Origin: an uncultured Bacteroidota bacterium
GTDB lineage: Bacteria > Bacteroidota > Bacteroidia > Flavobacteriales > Flavobacteriaceae
Assembly (NCBI GenBank): GCA_903913315.1
Contig: CAIWKX010000028.1
Span: 1 to 64,000 of the forward strand
Reading direction: 5' to 3'
Length of the DNA stretch: 64,000 nt
Of the stretch, positions 42,858-52,045 are shown one piece after another. Made by a program: the position numbers and the translations under genes. Under the pieces are notes generated by a model, which searched no databases, was not told the origin of the DNA, and was given only the letters and a program-made list of their open reading frames with translations. Each line of letters starts with the position of its first letter. Position 1 is the first letter of the stretch.

Positions 42858-42873
42858 TAATATATAAAAGTTA

Positions 42874-44415
42874 TTACAACGGAATATTACCGTGTTTTCG
42901 TTTAGGAGTATCGACTACTTTATTTTCTAACATACTAAACGCTTTAAGTAGTTTTCTACGAGTATCTTTGGGTAAGATAACTTCATCAATAAAACCACGT
43001 TGAGCTGCTGTGTACGGATTCGCAAATAACTCAGCGTATTCCGCTTCTTTTTCTAATAATTTAGCGGCTGGGTCGGCTGCTTCGCTAATTTCTTTTTTGA
43101 AGATAATTTCAGAAGCTCCTTTAGCACCCATTACAGCAATTTCGGCACTTGGCCAAGCGAAATTCATGTCGGCACCAATGTGTTTAGAATTCATTACGTC
43201 ATAAGCACCACCATAAGCTTTACGTGTAATTACGGTAACTCTTGGCACAGTCGCTTCACTGAAAGCATACAATAATTTAGCTCCGTGAACAATGATACCA
43301 TTCCACTCTTGATCCGTTCCAGGCAAGAATCCAGGAACATCTTCTAACACTAATAAAGGGATATTAAAACAATCGCAGAAACGAACAAACCGTGCTCCTT
43401 TAATAGATGATTTCACATCTAAACATCCTGCTAAAAACTTAGGATTATTAGCCACAATTCCAATACTTCTTCCGCCTAAACGAGCAAAACCAACCACAAT
43501 ATTTTCAGCAAAATCTTTATGGATTTCAAAGAAGGAATCTTCGTCAATGATATTGGCAATTACATCATGCATATCATAGGGTTTGCTCGCATTATCAGGA
43601 ACTATCGTATCTAACTTTTCACGAACCTCGTCATTAGTAACATACGGTAATTTTGGCGTCGTTTCTCTATTGTTTTGAGGCATATAGCTCAACAACTTTT
43701 TGATGTCTTCTAAACATTCTATTCCGTTTGGAGAAGTAATATGAGCCACACCTGATTTAGTAGAGTGTGTACTGGCACCACCTAATTCTTCAGAGGACAC
43801 TTCTTCATTAGTTACAGTTTTAACCACGTTGGGACCTGTAACAAACATATAACTATTTACTTCAACCATCATAGTAAAGTCGGTCATAGCAGGCGAATAC
43901 ACCGCACCACCAGCGCAAGGTCCCATGATAGCAGAAATCTGTGGAATAACCCCACTAGATTGTACGTTTCTATAGAAAATATCAGCATAACCACCTAATG
44001 AACGAACCCCTTCTTGAATACGAGCCCCACCAGAATCGTTCAATCCAATCATAGGCGCACCACTTCTCAAAGCCATATCCATCACTTTACAGATTTTCTC
44101 TGCGTGCGTTTCTGACAAAGCACCTCCAAAAACCGTAAAATCTTGTGCAAAAACATACACTACTCTGCCATTAATGGTTCCGTAACCCGTTACCACACCA
44201 TCCCCGTAATAGATTTCTTTTTCCATTCCGAAATCGGTAGTTCTGTGAGTCACCAACATTCCGATTTCTTCAAAAGAACCTTCATCCATAAGATATTCTA
44301 CACGCTCACGTGCTGTTAGTTTTTTCTTATCGTGATGTTTGGCTATTCTTTTCTCTCCACCGCCTAATTTGGCAAGGGCAATTTTATCGTTTAATATTTT
44401 AATTTTATCTTCCAT
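42874..44415 (-). CDS. Acyl-CoA carboxylase carboxyltransferase (beta) subunit
   Basis: The subunit transfers CO2 from carboxybiotin to an acyl-CoA, most likely propionyl- or acetyl-CoA. The start is taken at [20 protein letters not shown] (513 residues); the ORF track adds 16 unlikely residues. Motifs are [70 protein letters not shown] and the C-terminal [17 protein letters not shown]. The complete fused carboxyltransferase favours the propionyl-CoA carboxylase beta class. It is last in the order biotin carrier, biotin carboxylase, carboxyltransferase, and is separated from the biotin carboxylase gene by an inverted repeat. Confidence 0.94.
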   Translation of the reverse strand: MEDKIKILNDKIALAKLGGGEKRIAKHHDKKKLTARERVEYLMDEGSFEEIGMLVTHRTTDFGMEKEIYYGDGVVTGYGTINGRVVYVFAQDFTVFGGALSETHAEKICKVMDMALRSGAPMIGLNDSGGARIQEGVRSLGGYADIFYRNVQSSGVIPQISAIMGPCAGGAVYSPAMTDFTMMVEVNSYMFVTGPNVVKTVTNEEVSSEELGGASTHSTKSGVAHITSPNGIECLEDIKKLLSYMPQNNRETTPKLPYVTNDEVREKLDTIVPDNASKPYDMHDVIANIIDEDSFFEIHKDFAENIVVGFARLGGRSIGIVANNPKFLAGCLDVKSSIKGARFVRFCDCFNIPLLVLEDVPGFLPGTDQEWNGIIVHGAKLLYAFSEATVPRVTVITRKAYGGAYDVMNSKHIGADMNFAWPSAEIAVMGAKGASEIIFKKEISEAADPAAKLLEKEAEYAELFANPYTAAQRGFIDEVILPKDTRRKLLKAFSMLENKVVDTPKRKHGNIPL

Positions 44416-44428
44416 TTTTTTCTTTTTT

Positions 44429-44509
44429 AGAGAATAGAAACTAGAGAAAAGAAAATAGACCATTCTAAAACTTTAATCTCTATATTCTTTTTTCTATGTT
44501 CTATATTCT
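44429..44509. repeat. Imperfect inverted repeat in the accC-carboxyltransferase gap
   Basis: Arms 44429-44459 and 44479-44509 pair at 25 of 31 positions (AGAGAATAGAAACTAGAG.. against the complement of TCTATATTCTTTTTTCTATG..). In the operon mRNA it would form a long stem between two cistrons. Confidence 0.8.
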
Positions 44510-44511
44510 TT

Positions 44512-45963
44512 TTACTCAATTGGTAATCGCAAGATTTTTGTATCAGCTAGATATTGTTTTAAAGCTATCATCGCCGCAATTTCTGCTTCTGTATCTAGAT
44601 TAGCTTTCATTTTTTCAGGATTGTAATACGCTTTCACAAAACCAGTATCAAAATCGCCTGAACGGAAGGCTTCGTGCTCCATTACAAATTTTCCGAAAGG
44701 TAAGGTAGTCGCTACTCCTTCTACATGATAGTTGTCTATCGCTTTTATCATCAACTCTATAGCTTCTTCACGAGTTTTTCCGTAAGTAACCAATTTAGAT
44801 AACATTGGGTCATAATAAATTGGTACATCCATTCCTTCTTCAATACCATTATCGACGCGAATTCCTTCTCCAACAGGTAATTTATAAGTACTTAAGAAAC
44901 CAACGTTAGGTAAGAAATCATTCATAGAATCTTCAGCATATACACGAAGTTCCATTGCGTGACCATGAATCATTAAATCTTCTTGTTTGATAGTCAATTC
45001 TTCACCACGAGCGACACGAATTTGCAATTCAACTAAATCCAAACCAGAAACCATTTCGGTAACCGGATGTTCTACTTGCAAACGCGTATTCATTTCCAAG
45101 AAATAGAAATTGTGTTTGTCGTCCATTAAGAACTCAACCGTTCCTGCTCCAAGATAATCACAAGCTTTAGCTACTTTTACAGCAGCTTCCCCCATTTTTT
45201 TACGCATTTCAGGAGTTAATATTGACGATGGTGCTTCTTCCACCACTTTTTGGTGACGACGTTGAATGCTACATTCTCTTTCAAAAACATATAATACATT
45301 TCCAAAACTATCTGCCATAATTTGAATTTCGATGTGACGCGGTTTGGTTACATATTTTTCAATAAAAACAGAACCATCCCCAAACGCAGAAGTAGCCTCG
45401 CTAATCGCTCTATCCATTTGTGAAACAAAATCTTCTTCTCTTTCAACGATACGCATTCCTTTTCCACCACCACCCGCAGAAGCTTTAATCAAGATAGGGA
45501 ATCCTACTTCTTTAGCAGATCTTTTGGCTTCTTCAATATCTGTAATGGCGTGGTCAATACCCGGAACCATTGGAATATCATAATGCATTACCGCTTCTTT
45601 AGCCGCTAGTTTACTACCCATCATTTCGATGGCTTTCGATTTTGGTCCGATGAAAATGATATTGTTTTTTTCACACTCTTCAGCGAAAGCACTATTTTCG
45701 CTCAAGAAACCATAGCCTGGGTGAACAGCATCTACGCCAAGTTCTTTACAAACTTCAATGATTTTATCACCCCTCAAATACGATTGACTTGAAGCAGCCT
45801 CACCAATGCAAACCGCTTCGTCGGCATATTTTACGTGAAGTGCATTTCTATCTGCAGTTGAAAAAACAGCAACTGTTTTGATGCCCATTATTTTAGCAGT
45901 TTTCATTACCCTAATGGCAATTTCACCTCTATTGGCAACTAATATTTTTTTAATTTCTTTCAT
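44512..45963 (-). CDS. accC: Biotin carboxylase subunit of acyl-CoA carboxylase
   Basis: The subunit carboxylates the biotin of the carrier protein with bicarbonate and ATP. The 483-residue protein starts with KKILVANRGEIAIRVMKTA, then GYGFLSENSAFAEECEK, the glycine-rich loop ILIKASAGGGGKGMRIVE, ATP-grasp residues (VFIEKYVTKPRHIEIQIMAD) and FLEMNTRLQVEHPVTEMVSG. The extension beyond ~445 residues is slightly longer than E. coli AccC. It lies between the biotin carrier and carboxyltransferase genes of one operon. Confidence 0.95.
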   Translation of the reverse strand: MKEIKKILVANRGEIAIRVMKTAKIMGIKTVAVFSTADRNALHVKYADEAVCIGEAASSQSYLRGDKIIEVCKELGVDAVHPGYGFLSENSAFAEECEKNNIIFIGPKSKAIEMMGSKLAAKEAVMHYDIPMVPGIDHAITDIEEAKRSAKEVGFPILIKASAGGGGKGMRIVEREEDFVSQMDRAISEATSAFGDGSVFIEKYVTKPRHIEIQIMADSFGNVLYVFERECSIQRRHQKVVEEAPSSILTPEMRKKMGEAAVKVAKACDYLGAGTVEFLMDDKHNFYFLEMNTRLQVEHPVTEMVSGLDLVELQIRVARGEELTIKQEDLMIHGHAMELRVYAEDSMNDFLPNVGFLSTYKLPVGEGIRVDNGIEEGMDVPIYYDPMLSKLVTYGKTREEAIELMIKAIDNYHVEGVATTLPFGKFVMEHEAFRSGDFDTGFVKAYYNPEKMKANLDTEAEIAAMIALKQYLADTKILRLPIE

Positions 45964-45979
45964 ATATTTATTTTAATTT

Positions 45980-46062
45980 GCCACGAAGACACTAAGTCGC
46001 TAAGTTTTTTTTAGTAAATGAATAAAAACTTAAAATTCTTTGTGTCTTTGCGCCTTTGTGGC
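45980..46062. repeat. Imperfect inverted repeat in the accB-accC gap
   Basis: GCCACGAAGACACTAAGTCGCTAAG faces CTTTGTGTCTTTGCGCCTTTGTGGC, 18 of 25 paired. Each arm has an internal 8-base period (CTAAGnCG-like). I recall similar GCCAC/CTTTGTGTC intergenic sequences from other Bacteroidota, which cannot be checked here. Confidence 0.85.
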
Positions 46063-46077
46063 TAATTTAGTGTCTTA

Positions 46078-46563
46078 TTATTCGAATTCAATTAATAATT
46101 GTCCTTTATCTACGGCATGCCCTTTTTCAACAGCAATCGATTTAATAACCCCATCTCGTGGAGAAAGAAAACTATTTTCCATTTTCATGGCTTCCAAAAT
46201 CAACAATGGGTCATTTTCTTTAACTGTTTGACCTACTTCAACACTGATTTCTAGAATTAAACCAGGCATTGGAGCTTTAATAGCATTCACCACTTTAGTT
46301 CTACCACGCTCAATACCCATACTTTTGATTAACATGTCCAAAGCATCAGCGATAGCCACTTCATAAGTATTGTTGTTGACTTTTATTGTATATTTTTTTG
46401 CTATAAAATCAGCAGATACAATTTCTACTTTATAGGGTTTGTGGTCTTTCAGCACATGGAATTTATTGTTTTCCACACTCACGGCATCCAGATTTTTAAG
46501 GTCACTTTCGTTTAAATCAAAACTAATTGCATGATTAACCGAAAGGGTATAAGATGTACTCAT
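46078..46563 (-). CDS. accB: Biotin carboxyl carrier protein of acyl-CoA carboxylase
   Basis: The 161-residue protein carries the biotinyl domain at its C-terminus (IKAPMPGLILEISVEVGQTV) with the biotinylated lysine K127 in LILEAMKMENS. The N-terminal half is a separate acyl-CoA carboxylase-type domain with strands (YKVEIVSADFIAKKYTIKVNN). It is the first gene of the operon. The likely modifying enzyme is BirA encoded near 22 kb. A family name of propionyl-CoA carboxylase carrier would fit equally well. Confidence 0.92.
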   Translation of the reverse strand: MSTSYTLSVNHAISFDLNESDLKNLDAVSVENNKFHVLKDHKPYKVEIVSADFIAKKYTIKVNNNTYEVAIADALDMLIKSMGIERGRTKVVNAIKAPMPGLILEISVEVGQTVKENDPLLILEAMKMENSFLSPRDGVIKSIAVEKGHAVDKGQLLIEFE

Positions 46564-46697
46564 AAGGCATAAATTTTATTTTGTCGTAAATTTATAAAAA
46601 CGAAATCGATTGAGCTATGACAAAAGTCAACTAATTTGCTTATTTGATATAGGTTTATTTTAATTGAAATTTAAAATATAAAGTTGGTATTTTAGCT

Positions 46698-46705
46698 TAT
46701 TTTTG
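46698..46705 (+). promoter_or_regulatory. -7 box for the TPR gene
   Basis: TATTTTTG lies 24 bases before the TPR protein ATG. Confidence 0.45.
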
Positions 46706-46729
46706 TTTTATAATCGCAACTAAAATCAT

Positions 46730-47530
46730 ATGAGAATTTCTTTAAGTTTACTAATTTATTTTTTAATTATTACTACTGGTTTTTGTCAAAAAACAATAAA
46801 AGAATACAGATCATTAGCTAAAGAATATGGCTATAAAGAAGACTTTAAAAAAGCTATTGATTGTTATAGCAAAATTATAGAATTGAATCCTAAAGATAGT
46901 ACTGCTTATTTTGATAGAGCTGTTTTAAAAGAAGCAACCAAGGATTTTAAAGGAGCCATTGAAGATTACACGATTGAAGGAAAAATTAATCCTTCCGAAC
47001 CTGATAATTTTTTTCTAAGAGGAATAGACCGATTGAAAATTAAAGATTATGATAATGCTTATGCTGATTTTGAAAAAGGAATTGAAATGGAACCAGACAA
47101 TCCAGATGCGTATCGGTATAGGGGACAAATAAAAGAAATTAGAAAAGATTATAAAGGGGCTATGGGGGATTTTAGCAAAGCCATTGAAATTCAACCCCAT
47201 TCAAATAGTTACTGCGATAGGGCATCATTAAAATCTCATTTAAAAGATTATGACGGGGCTATTACTGATTTGAATAAAGCTATAGAAATTGACCCTTTAT
47301 TTGATCAATATTATTTTAATAAAAGCAATATTTATATAAAAAAAAATGATTTAAAAAAAGCTTTAAACGATATTAATATAGCCATCCAATTAAACAATAA
47401 AGACCCTAAATACTACTTAAAAAGAGCCACGATAAAAATTAAACTAGGCCAAAAAGATAGTGCATGTGAAGATTATACTTTTTATAAAAAATTGGGAGGA
47501 GCATTAAAGAAAAATATAAAATGCAACTAA
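46730..47530 (+). CDS. Secreted tetratricopeptide-repeat protein
   Basis: The 266-residue protein has a signal peptide (MRISLSLLIYFLIITTGFCQ) and six or seven 34-residue TPR units across nearly its whole length. Examples are GYKEDFKKAIDCYSKIIELNP, KDFKGAIEDYTIEGKINPSE and KDYDGAITDLNKAIEIDPLF. TPRs bind protein partners, but which one cannot be said. It overlaps the apbE ORF by ten bases if apbE used its upstream ATG. With the later apbE start there is a 14-base gap. Confidence 0.88.
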   Translation: MRISLSLLIYFLIITTGFCQKTIKEYRSLAKEYGYKEDFKKAIDCYSKIIELNPKDSTAYFDRAVLKEATKDFKGAIEDYTIEGKINPSEPDNFFLRGIDRLKIKDYDNAYADFEKGIEMEPDNPDAYRYRGQIKEIRKDYKGAMGDFSKAIEIQPHSNSYCDRASLKSHLKDYDGAITDLNKAIEIDPLFDQYYFNKSNIYIKKNDLKKALNDINIAIQLNNKDPKYYLKRATIKIKLGQKDSACEDYTFYKKLGGALKKNIKCN

Positions 47531-47544
47531 TCATAAACGTAACA

Positions 47545-48546
47545 ATGAAAAAAAAATACTTATCCTTATTTCTAATTGTATTTAGTACGACAGCATCATT
47601 CTGTCAATTAGAATCTGCCTATATTGAAGGGACTACACAAGGGACAACTTATCATATCAACTATTTAGACACTAAACACAGAAACTTACAACCCGAAATC
47701 GAGAAGTTGTTAGTTGATTTTGACTTTTCTGTTTCTACATATAATCCCTATTCAATTATAACAAGGGTTAATCAGAATGATAAAGATGTCGAAGTAGACC
47801 ACTATTTTAAAGTGTGTTTTAAAAAAGCCAAAGAAGTCTGGAAAAATACAAACGGAGCCTTTGATCCCACTGTTTTACCTTTAACAAATGCTTGGGGATT
47901 TGGTCCTGGAAAAAAAATGACAATTGAAAAATCAAAAATTGATAGTATATTACAATTTGTGGGGTTTAATCTAATAAAACTAAAAGGAAATAAGATAATT
48001 AAAAAAGATCCAAGAGTATCTTTAGATTTTAATGCTTTTGCTCAAGGTTATTCTGTTGATGTGGTTTCTCATTTCTTAAATAAAAAAGGAATTAAGTCTT
48101 ATATCGTTGAGATTGGTGGCGAAGTATATGCTAAAGGAACTGATATTAATGGAAAGGTTTGGACTGTAAATTTAGAAGAACCAAAAGATAATAAAACATC
48201 TATAAACAAAACAATAGCGATAGCTACATTAAATAATTCAGCTATTTCAACTTCCGGAAATAATCGCCGTTATTTTATTGAAAATGGCGTCAAATATGCA
48301 CATCATTTAGATCCTAAAACAGGGTATCCTGCAAAAAACAATTTATTAACAGCCTCTGTATTTTCCAAAAACTGTATAACAACCGATTCCAATGCGACTG
48401 GTATTTTGGTTATGGGATTAGAAAAAGCAAAAGTATTTTTAGAAAATCATCCAGAATTAGAAGCTTTTATAATTTATTCTGATGAACAAGGTAACTATAA
48501 GTATTATAAAACAGATGGAATAAAAAAGATTATAGAATTCAAATAA
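47545..48546 (+). CDS. apbE: FAD:protein FMN transferase ApbE
   Basis: ApbE attaches FMN covalently to Thr or Ser of exported flavoproteins such as Na+-NQR subunits. The start is taken at MKKKYLSLFLIVFSTTASFCQ (333 residues), giving a proper signal peptide, instead of the ATG eight codons earlier. Motifs are GTTQGTTYHINYLDTK, FDPTVLPLTNAWGFG, SLDFNAFAQGYSVDVV, EIGGEVYAKGTD, ISTSGNNRRYF, HHLDPKTGYPAKN and ITTDSNATGILVMG. It is convergent with a DUF2271 gene, a family often near ApbE and PepSY proteins, which suggests a shared extracytoplasmic redox context. Confidence 0.94.
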   Translation: MKKKYLSLFLIVFSTTASFCQLESAYIEGTTQGTTYHINYLDTKHRNLQPEIEKLLVDFDFSVSTYNPYSIITRVNQNDKDVEVDHYFKVCFKKAKEVWKNTNGAFDPTVLPLTNAWGFGPGKKMTIEKSKIDSILQFVGFNLIKLKGNKIIKKDPRVSLDFNAFAQGYSVDVVSHFLNKKGIKSYIVEIGGEVYAKGTDINGKVWTVNLEEPKDNKTSINKTIAIATLNNSAISTSGNNRRYFIENGVKYAHHLDPKTGYPAKNNLLTASVFSKNCITTDSNATGILVMGLEKAKVFLENHPELEAFIIYSDEQGNYKYYKTDGIKKIIEFK

Positions 48547-48608
48547 TAAAAAGGTCCTATACAAATTTATATCTTTTTGATGTTTCTTAACCAGCCGTAA
48601 TGAGTCCA

Positions 48609-48645
48609 AAAAAAAAGCTATTTCACAATTGCAAAATAGCCTTCT
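48609..48645. terminator. Terminator between apbE and the DUF2271 gene
   Basis: AAGGCTATTT on the minus strand pairs with AAATAGCTT around GCAATTGTG-like loop bases, with A and T tracts on both sides. Confidence 0.75.
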
Positions 48646-48664
48646 TTTATTTAAAAATATCCTA

Positions 48665-49465
48665 TTATTTTTCCAATACAACTTTGTACGTAGAAGTTGC
48701 ATTATCATCTGAAACATTTATTATATAAATCCCGTCATTAAATGATGAAAGATCTATTTTTTTAGTCGTAGATGATGTCGCTACTTTTATTTCTTCATTG
48801 TAAATAACTTTACCTGTAATATCAACTACTTGAATGTTTTTAATATCACTTTTCAAGTCTAAATTAAATATTCCTTTTGACGGTATAGGATAAACTACAG
48901 CTTCTGGTGCACTAGCAAAAGTTTCAGTAGCTAAAGTTGGTGTCCACGTAAGAGTCATGTTTGAAAAACTTGCATTAGTTGGTGTTGAACTAACTGTTGT
49001 TGTACCTTTTGTAAAAGGAAAATAAGCAACGGCAGTACTAGTACTTCCATGATCCCAAGTTTCTTCTACTGCAACTCGATAATTACCATTAGTCACAACT
49101 GTTCCTGCGGCATTAGTCCCATTCCAAGTTATTGTTTGTATTGCACCTGAAGCCCATGACATAGAAGAAGTTGAACTTACACCTGCACCTGTAACATTAG
49201 ATGAAGATGCTGTCGTCCAAGTTGGAGTATGGCTCGTTGGAACGCCTCTACCTGCCTGATACAATGTTTTTACAAAGCTCCAAGTAGTGCCAGTTGTGTT
49301 GTATTCAATCCAAACTGAAAAAACTCTTTTTGTTCCAGAATAGGTTGAACTATGCGCAACCTCCCCAATCTTAAAAGTTAATGTACCAGGAGTTGATTGT
49401 GCCCTTAAAGATGTTGAAAAGCATACTATTAATGCTATGACAACCAATTTGTAAATTTTTTTCAT
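48665..49465 (-). CDS. DUF2271 protein with type IX secretion sorting domain
   Basis: The 266-residue protein has a signal peptide (MKKIYKLVVIALIVCFSTSLRAQ). The DUF2271-like domain follows (RVFSVWIEYNTTGTTWSFVKTL, QTITWNGTNAAGTVVTNGNYRVAVEETWDHG). Its last ~75 residues form a T9SS type A sorting domain (VVYPIPSKGIFNLDL, VVDITGKVIYNEE, LSSFNDGIYIINV, TYKVVLEK), so the protein is exported through the Por/Gld machinery. The DUF2271 family is known near ApbE and PepSY genes. It is the last gene of a minus-strand envelope set. Confidence 0.87.
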   Translation of the reverse strand: MKKIYKLVVIALIVCFSTSLRAQSTPGTLTFKIGEVAHSSTYSGTKRVFSVWIEYNTTGTTWSFVKTLYQAGRGVPTSHTPTWTTASSSNVTGAGVSSTSSMSWASGAIQTITWNGTNAAGTVVTNGNYRVAVEETWDHGSTSTAVAYFPFTKGTTTVSSTPTNASFSNMTLTWTPTLATETFASAPEAVVYPIPSKGIFNLDLKSDIKNIQVVDITGKVIYNEEIKVATSSTTKKIDLSSFNDGIYIINVSDDNATSTYKVVLEK

Positions 49466-49493
49466 GATTGTTATATTTATTTTTAATTATAAT

Positions 49494-50030
49494 CTATTTT
49501 TTATCTTCTAATTCTAATTTAATAGAAATTTTAGCTGTTTCTGCTAATGTTTTCTTAGCCATTGCAGGAACTTCCAATTTATAATCACTTAACTTCACAG
49601 TAAATGTTCCTGAAATCCCTAATTTCCCTCCAGTATTTGTCACAGTAACTTTAGTTTTTACTTTATTAGTTACTCCATGAATAGTTAATTCACCATCTAC
49701 TTCATAACTTCCAGGTTTTCCATCGAATCCAGCAAGTTTTCCTTTGAAACTAGTTTTTGGAAGTTTATCACTTTCCATATAGTTTTCATTGAAATGCTCT
49801 TCCATTAAAGGAGATTTAAATTTGAATGATTTCACCATTCCCTGTACGACAAGTTCTCCAGTAGTTTTATCAAAAATTGAAGATACCGTTGTGCTAGTTC
49901 CAATTACTGGATCCATAGCTCCTGGAACGGTAGCATCAAATCTAATTTCTCCAGTACGCGTCATCATTTTTTGAGAGAACATTACAGAAGAAAAAACTAA
50001 ACATACGATTGTTACTATAATCTTTTTCAT
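49494..50030 (-). CDS. YceI-family periplasmic protein
   Basis: The 178-residue protein has a signal peptide and the YceI lipocalin-like barrel, with RTGEIRFDATVPGAMDPVIG, FKFKSPLMEEHFNENYMESDKLPKTSFKG and ELTIHGVTNKVKTKVTV. YceI proteins bind isoprenoids such as ubiquinone or polyprenyl chains. It lies between the cytochrome c lipoprotein gene and the DUF2271 gene. A link with electron transfer is suggested by that company only. Confidence 0.93.
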   Translation of the reverse strand: MKKIIVTIVCLVFSSVMFSQKMMTRTGEIRFDATVPGAMDPVIGTSTTVSSIFDKTTGELVVQGMVKSFKFKSPLMEEHFNENYMESDKLPKTSFKGKLAGFDGKPGSYEVDGELTIHGVTNKVKTKVTVTNTGGKLGISGTFTVKLSDYKLEVPAMAKKTLAETAKISIKLELEDKK

Positions 50031-50068
50031 ATTTATTTTGATTTTATTTAATTATTTAATTTTTAATA

Positions 50069-50467
50069 TTATTGTGGATAACCGTTATTAACCCAATTTG
50101 TAATAGTTGTTATACTTGAACTAGACAACGGCGCACCAGATTTAGGCATTCTATCTGCAGTACATGAACTAGCTTGAATACTACACAATAAACTAGGAGC
50201 ACCTTGAGCTCCTTGAGAATAACCATTAGCTCCATTATCATGTTGATAATCTACGACATTTTGATAAGTATCTAAACTTGGAAAATATTGTTGTCCGTTT
50301 TGCGAATGACAATTCACACATAAATTGTCTAAAATAGGCTTAACGTTTGCCGTATAAGTTGGGTTAAGAACAACTCCTTCTAAATCTTGTTGCGTTCTAG
50401 AATCACAAGAAACAAAGAAAGTAATTCCTACTAATATCGCTGCTATACTAAATTTTATATTTTTCAT
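50069..50467 (-). CDS. Cytochrome c-like lipoprotein
   Basis: The 132-residue protein is a lipoprotein (lipobox FFVSC, C21) with one haem-binding CVNCH motif at residues 50-54. A candidate distal methionine occurs in SSCTADRMPKSGAPL, and the end ITTITNWVNNGYPQ is common in such haem-binding domains. It is predicted to be a membrane-anchored electron carrier. It lies between DUF5777 and YceI genes on the same strand. Confidence 0.88.
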   Translation of the reverse strand: MKNIKFSIAAILVGITFFVSCDSRTQQDLEGVVLNPTYTANVKPILDNLCVNCHSQNGQQYFPSLDTYQNVVDYQHDNGANGYSQGAQGAPSLLCSIQASSCTADRMPKSGAPLSSSSITTITNWVNNGYPQ

Positions 50468-50479
50468 ATCTATTTATTA

Positions 50480-51349
50480 TTAAAAAACTCTATACATATT
50501 AAATCCGAAGAAAATACCTTTACCACCATTAATTCCAGATGCAGTTGTATAATAAGCAACATCATTCATTGTTTGGCTATTAGATAATACTAATTGAAAC
50601 ACATGTCCTCCTGTTTCAATATCTAAACCTAAAGTCATAGGATTATGATATGGATAAGTATATGCTTCTGGAAGATTTACTCTTGCTGCATAGTCTAAAT
50701 TAACACTTAATCTTTTTGAAATTTTACATCTTGCACCAGTTCCAACCAAATAAGTATTTTTCTGATCTGTAAGTTCATCATATAAATTTTTATGAACCAA
50801 AATTGGATTCACTTCAAGTGATATCGAATTATTAATTTTTCTTGAAATAATTAATTGAGAAGTATAGGCGAAACGATCATCAGTTCTTAACTCAGGATAT
50901 AAATCTGTTTTTAAATCACTTCTTATATCCATAGTATTGTACCCTACAATTGTAACAGGAAAACCACCATCCATTTGATTAGCAAATTTATATTTAGCCG
51001 CTAATTCATATGTTTTTTGAAAAGTATGTCTTGACAAACCTAAAGATAACCAATTGGTAACACCGTATATACCACCAAACTTAGTAAAAGCAGCATCTAA
51101 ACCAAAAAAGTTATTTAGACCATTAGTTAAATCACCAAAACGGTGAGAAACTAGAAAGTAAAATTCTCCTTTTTGAGGAAGTTTTGTCGATTGCATGTTG
51201 GCAATTTGCAACCCTTTGAAAGCTGCAGATGAGATCTCTTTTTTGTCCGATTTTGTGGCATTTAATTCATTCATCAAATCGTCTTGTGCATTGGCAAACC
51301 CAAAGCAAAAAAGAAAGAAAACAGAAAGTGTAATTTTTAGTAGTTTCAT
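50480..51349 (-). CDS. DUF5777-type outer-membrane barrel protein
   Basis: The 289-residue protein has a signal peptide (MKLLKITLSVFFLFCFGFANAQ) and a beta-barrel-like sequence with the family-type segments LPQKGEFYFLVSHRFGDLTNG, FGGIYGVTNWLSLGLSRHTF and TLGLDIETGGHVFQLVLSNSQTM. It matches the DUF5777 pattern seen in Bacteroidota. No function is established. It is co-oriented with the OB-fold and cytochrome genes. Confidence 0.8.
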   Translation of the reverse strand: MKLLKITLSVFFLFCFGFANAQDDLMNELNATKSDKKEISSAAFKGLQIANMQSTKLPQKGEFYFLVSHRFGDLTNGLNNFFGLDAAFTKFGGIYGVTNWLSLGLSRHTFQKTYELAAKYKFANQMDGGFPVTIVGYNTMDIRSDLKTDLYPELRTDDRFAYTSQLIISRKINNSISLEVNPILVHKNLYDELTDQKNTYLVGTGARCKISKRLSVNLDYAARVNLPEAYTYPYHNPMTLGLDIETGGHVFQLVLSNSQTMNDVAYYTTASGINGGKGIFFGFNMYRVF

Positions 51350-51361
51350 TTTTTTAATTAA

Positions 51362-51766
51362 TTATTTATTTATAGAACATTGATCTAATTTTAATTCGCC
51401 CAAAAGGTCATCATAACCAACCACTCTACCTTTGATTGTTAAAGATTGACCACTTTTGACAGAAGCATCAGCTGTGGTAAAACCACAGTTAACTGTTCCA
51501 TCAACAATTACTTCTTTGTCTTTAACAGAAGAAACTACTCCAGTAATAGCAACTGGTTTTTCAAGATATTTTTTGTTTGCTGCATCAGCATTAGCCGTAA
51601 ATTCAGCAATAATATCTTTTGTTTTTAATGTAAATGCGGCTGCTTCTGATTTAACATCTCTTTTACCAAGATTATTAACCATATAATCTTTTATAATTGG
51701 TAAAATGAAATAACCTCCGACAACTAATACGAGAAGTATAAGTGCAATTTTAAGTTTTTTACTCAT
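51362..51766 (-). CDS. Membrane-anchored OB-fold (tRNA_anti-like) protein
   Basis: The 134-residue protein has an N-terminal membrane helix (LKIALILLVLVVGGYFILPII) and an exported OB-fold-like domain (KPVAITGVVSSVKDKEVIVDGTVNCGF, SLTIKGRVVGYDDLLGELKLDQCSI) like the tRNA_anti-like family. It is the first gene of the minus-strand envelope set that ends with the T9SS protein. The ligand is unknown. Confidence 0.8.
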   Translation of the reverse strand: MSKKLKIALILLVLVVGGYFILPIIKDYMVNNLGKRDVKSEAAAFTLKTKDIIAEFTANADAANKKYLEKPVAITGVVSSVKDKEVIVDGTVNCGFTTADASVKSGQSLTIKGRVVGYDDLLGELKLDQCSINK

Positions 51767-51824
51767 CCTAATTTAATGTTAATTTTTATAATAAAAAATG
51801 TTTTATTTTCATTTTTATACATCG

Positions 51825-51832
51825 CAAAAATA
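51825..51832 (-). promoter_or_regulatory. -7 box for the OB-fold/DUF5777/cytochrome/YceI unit
   Basis: TATTTTTG reads on the minus strand about 58 bases before the OB-fold ATG. The rest of the ~280-base AT-rich gap holds no ORF I would support. Confidence 0.45.
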
Positions 51833-52045
51833 GATATTAAGAGCGATTATTAAAACTATTTTTCTTAATTTATTCTTAATTCACAATTTAAGAAATCAAT
51901 ATTTTTTATGATTTAACTAATGAAAAAGTGATTAATCACAATTTTAATGCATAATTCTCAAATAAAATAACAAAAAATAGATAAAACTTATTTTTAAGCT
52001 AAAAAAATGATGTTATCAGATTTAATATTATAAAAAATGCTGCGC

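Noticed and set aside
44416-44463. 16-residue N-terminal extension of the carboxyltransferase
   Set aside because: The extension [16 protein letters not shown] reads through the inverted repeat; [11 protein letters not shown] is the natural start.
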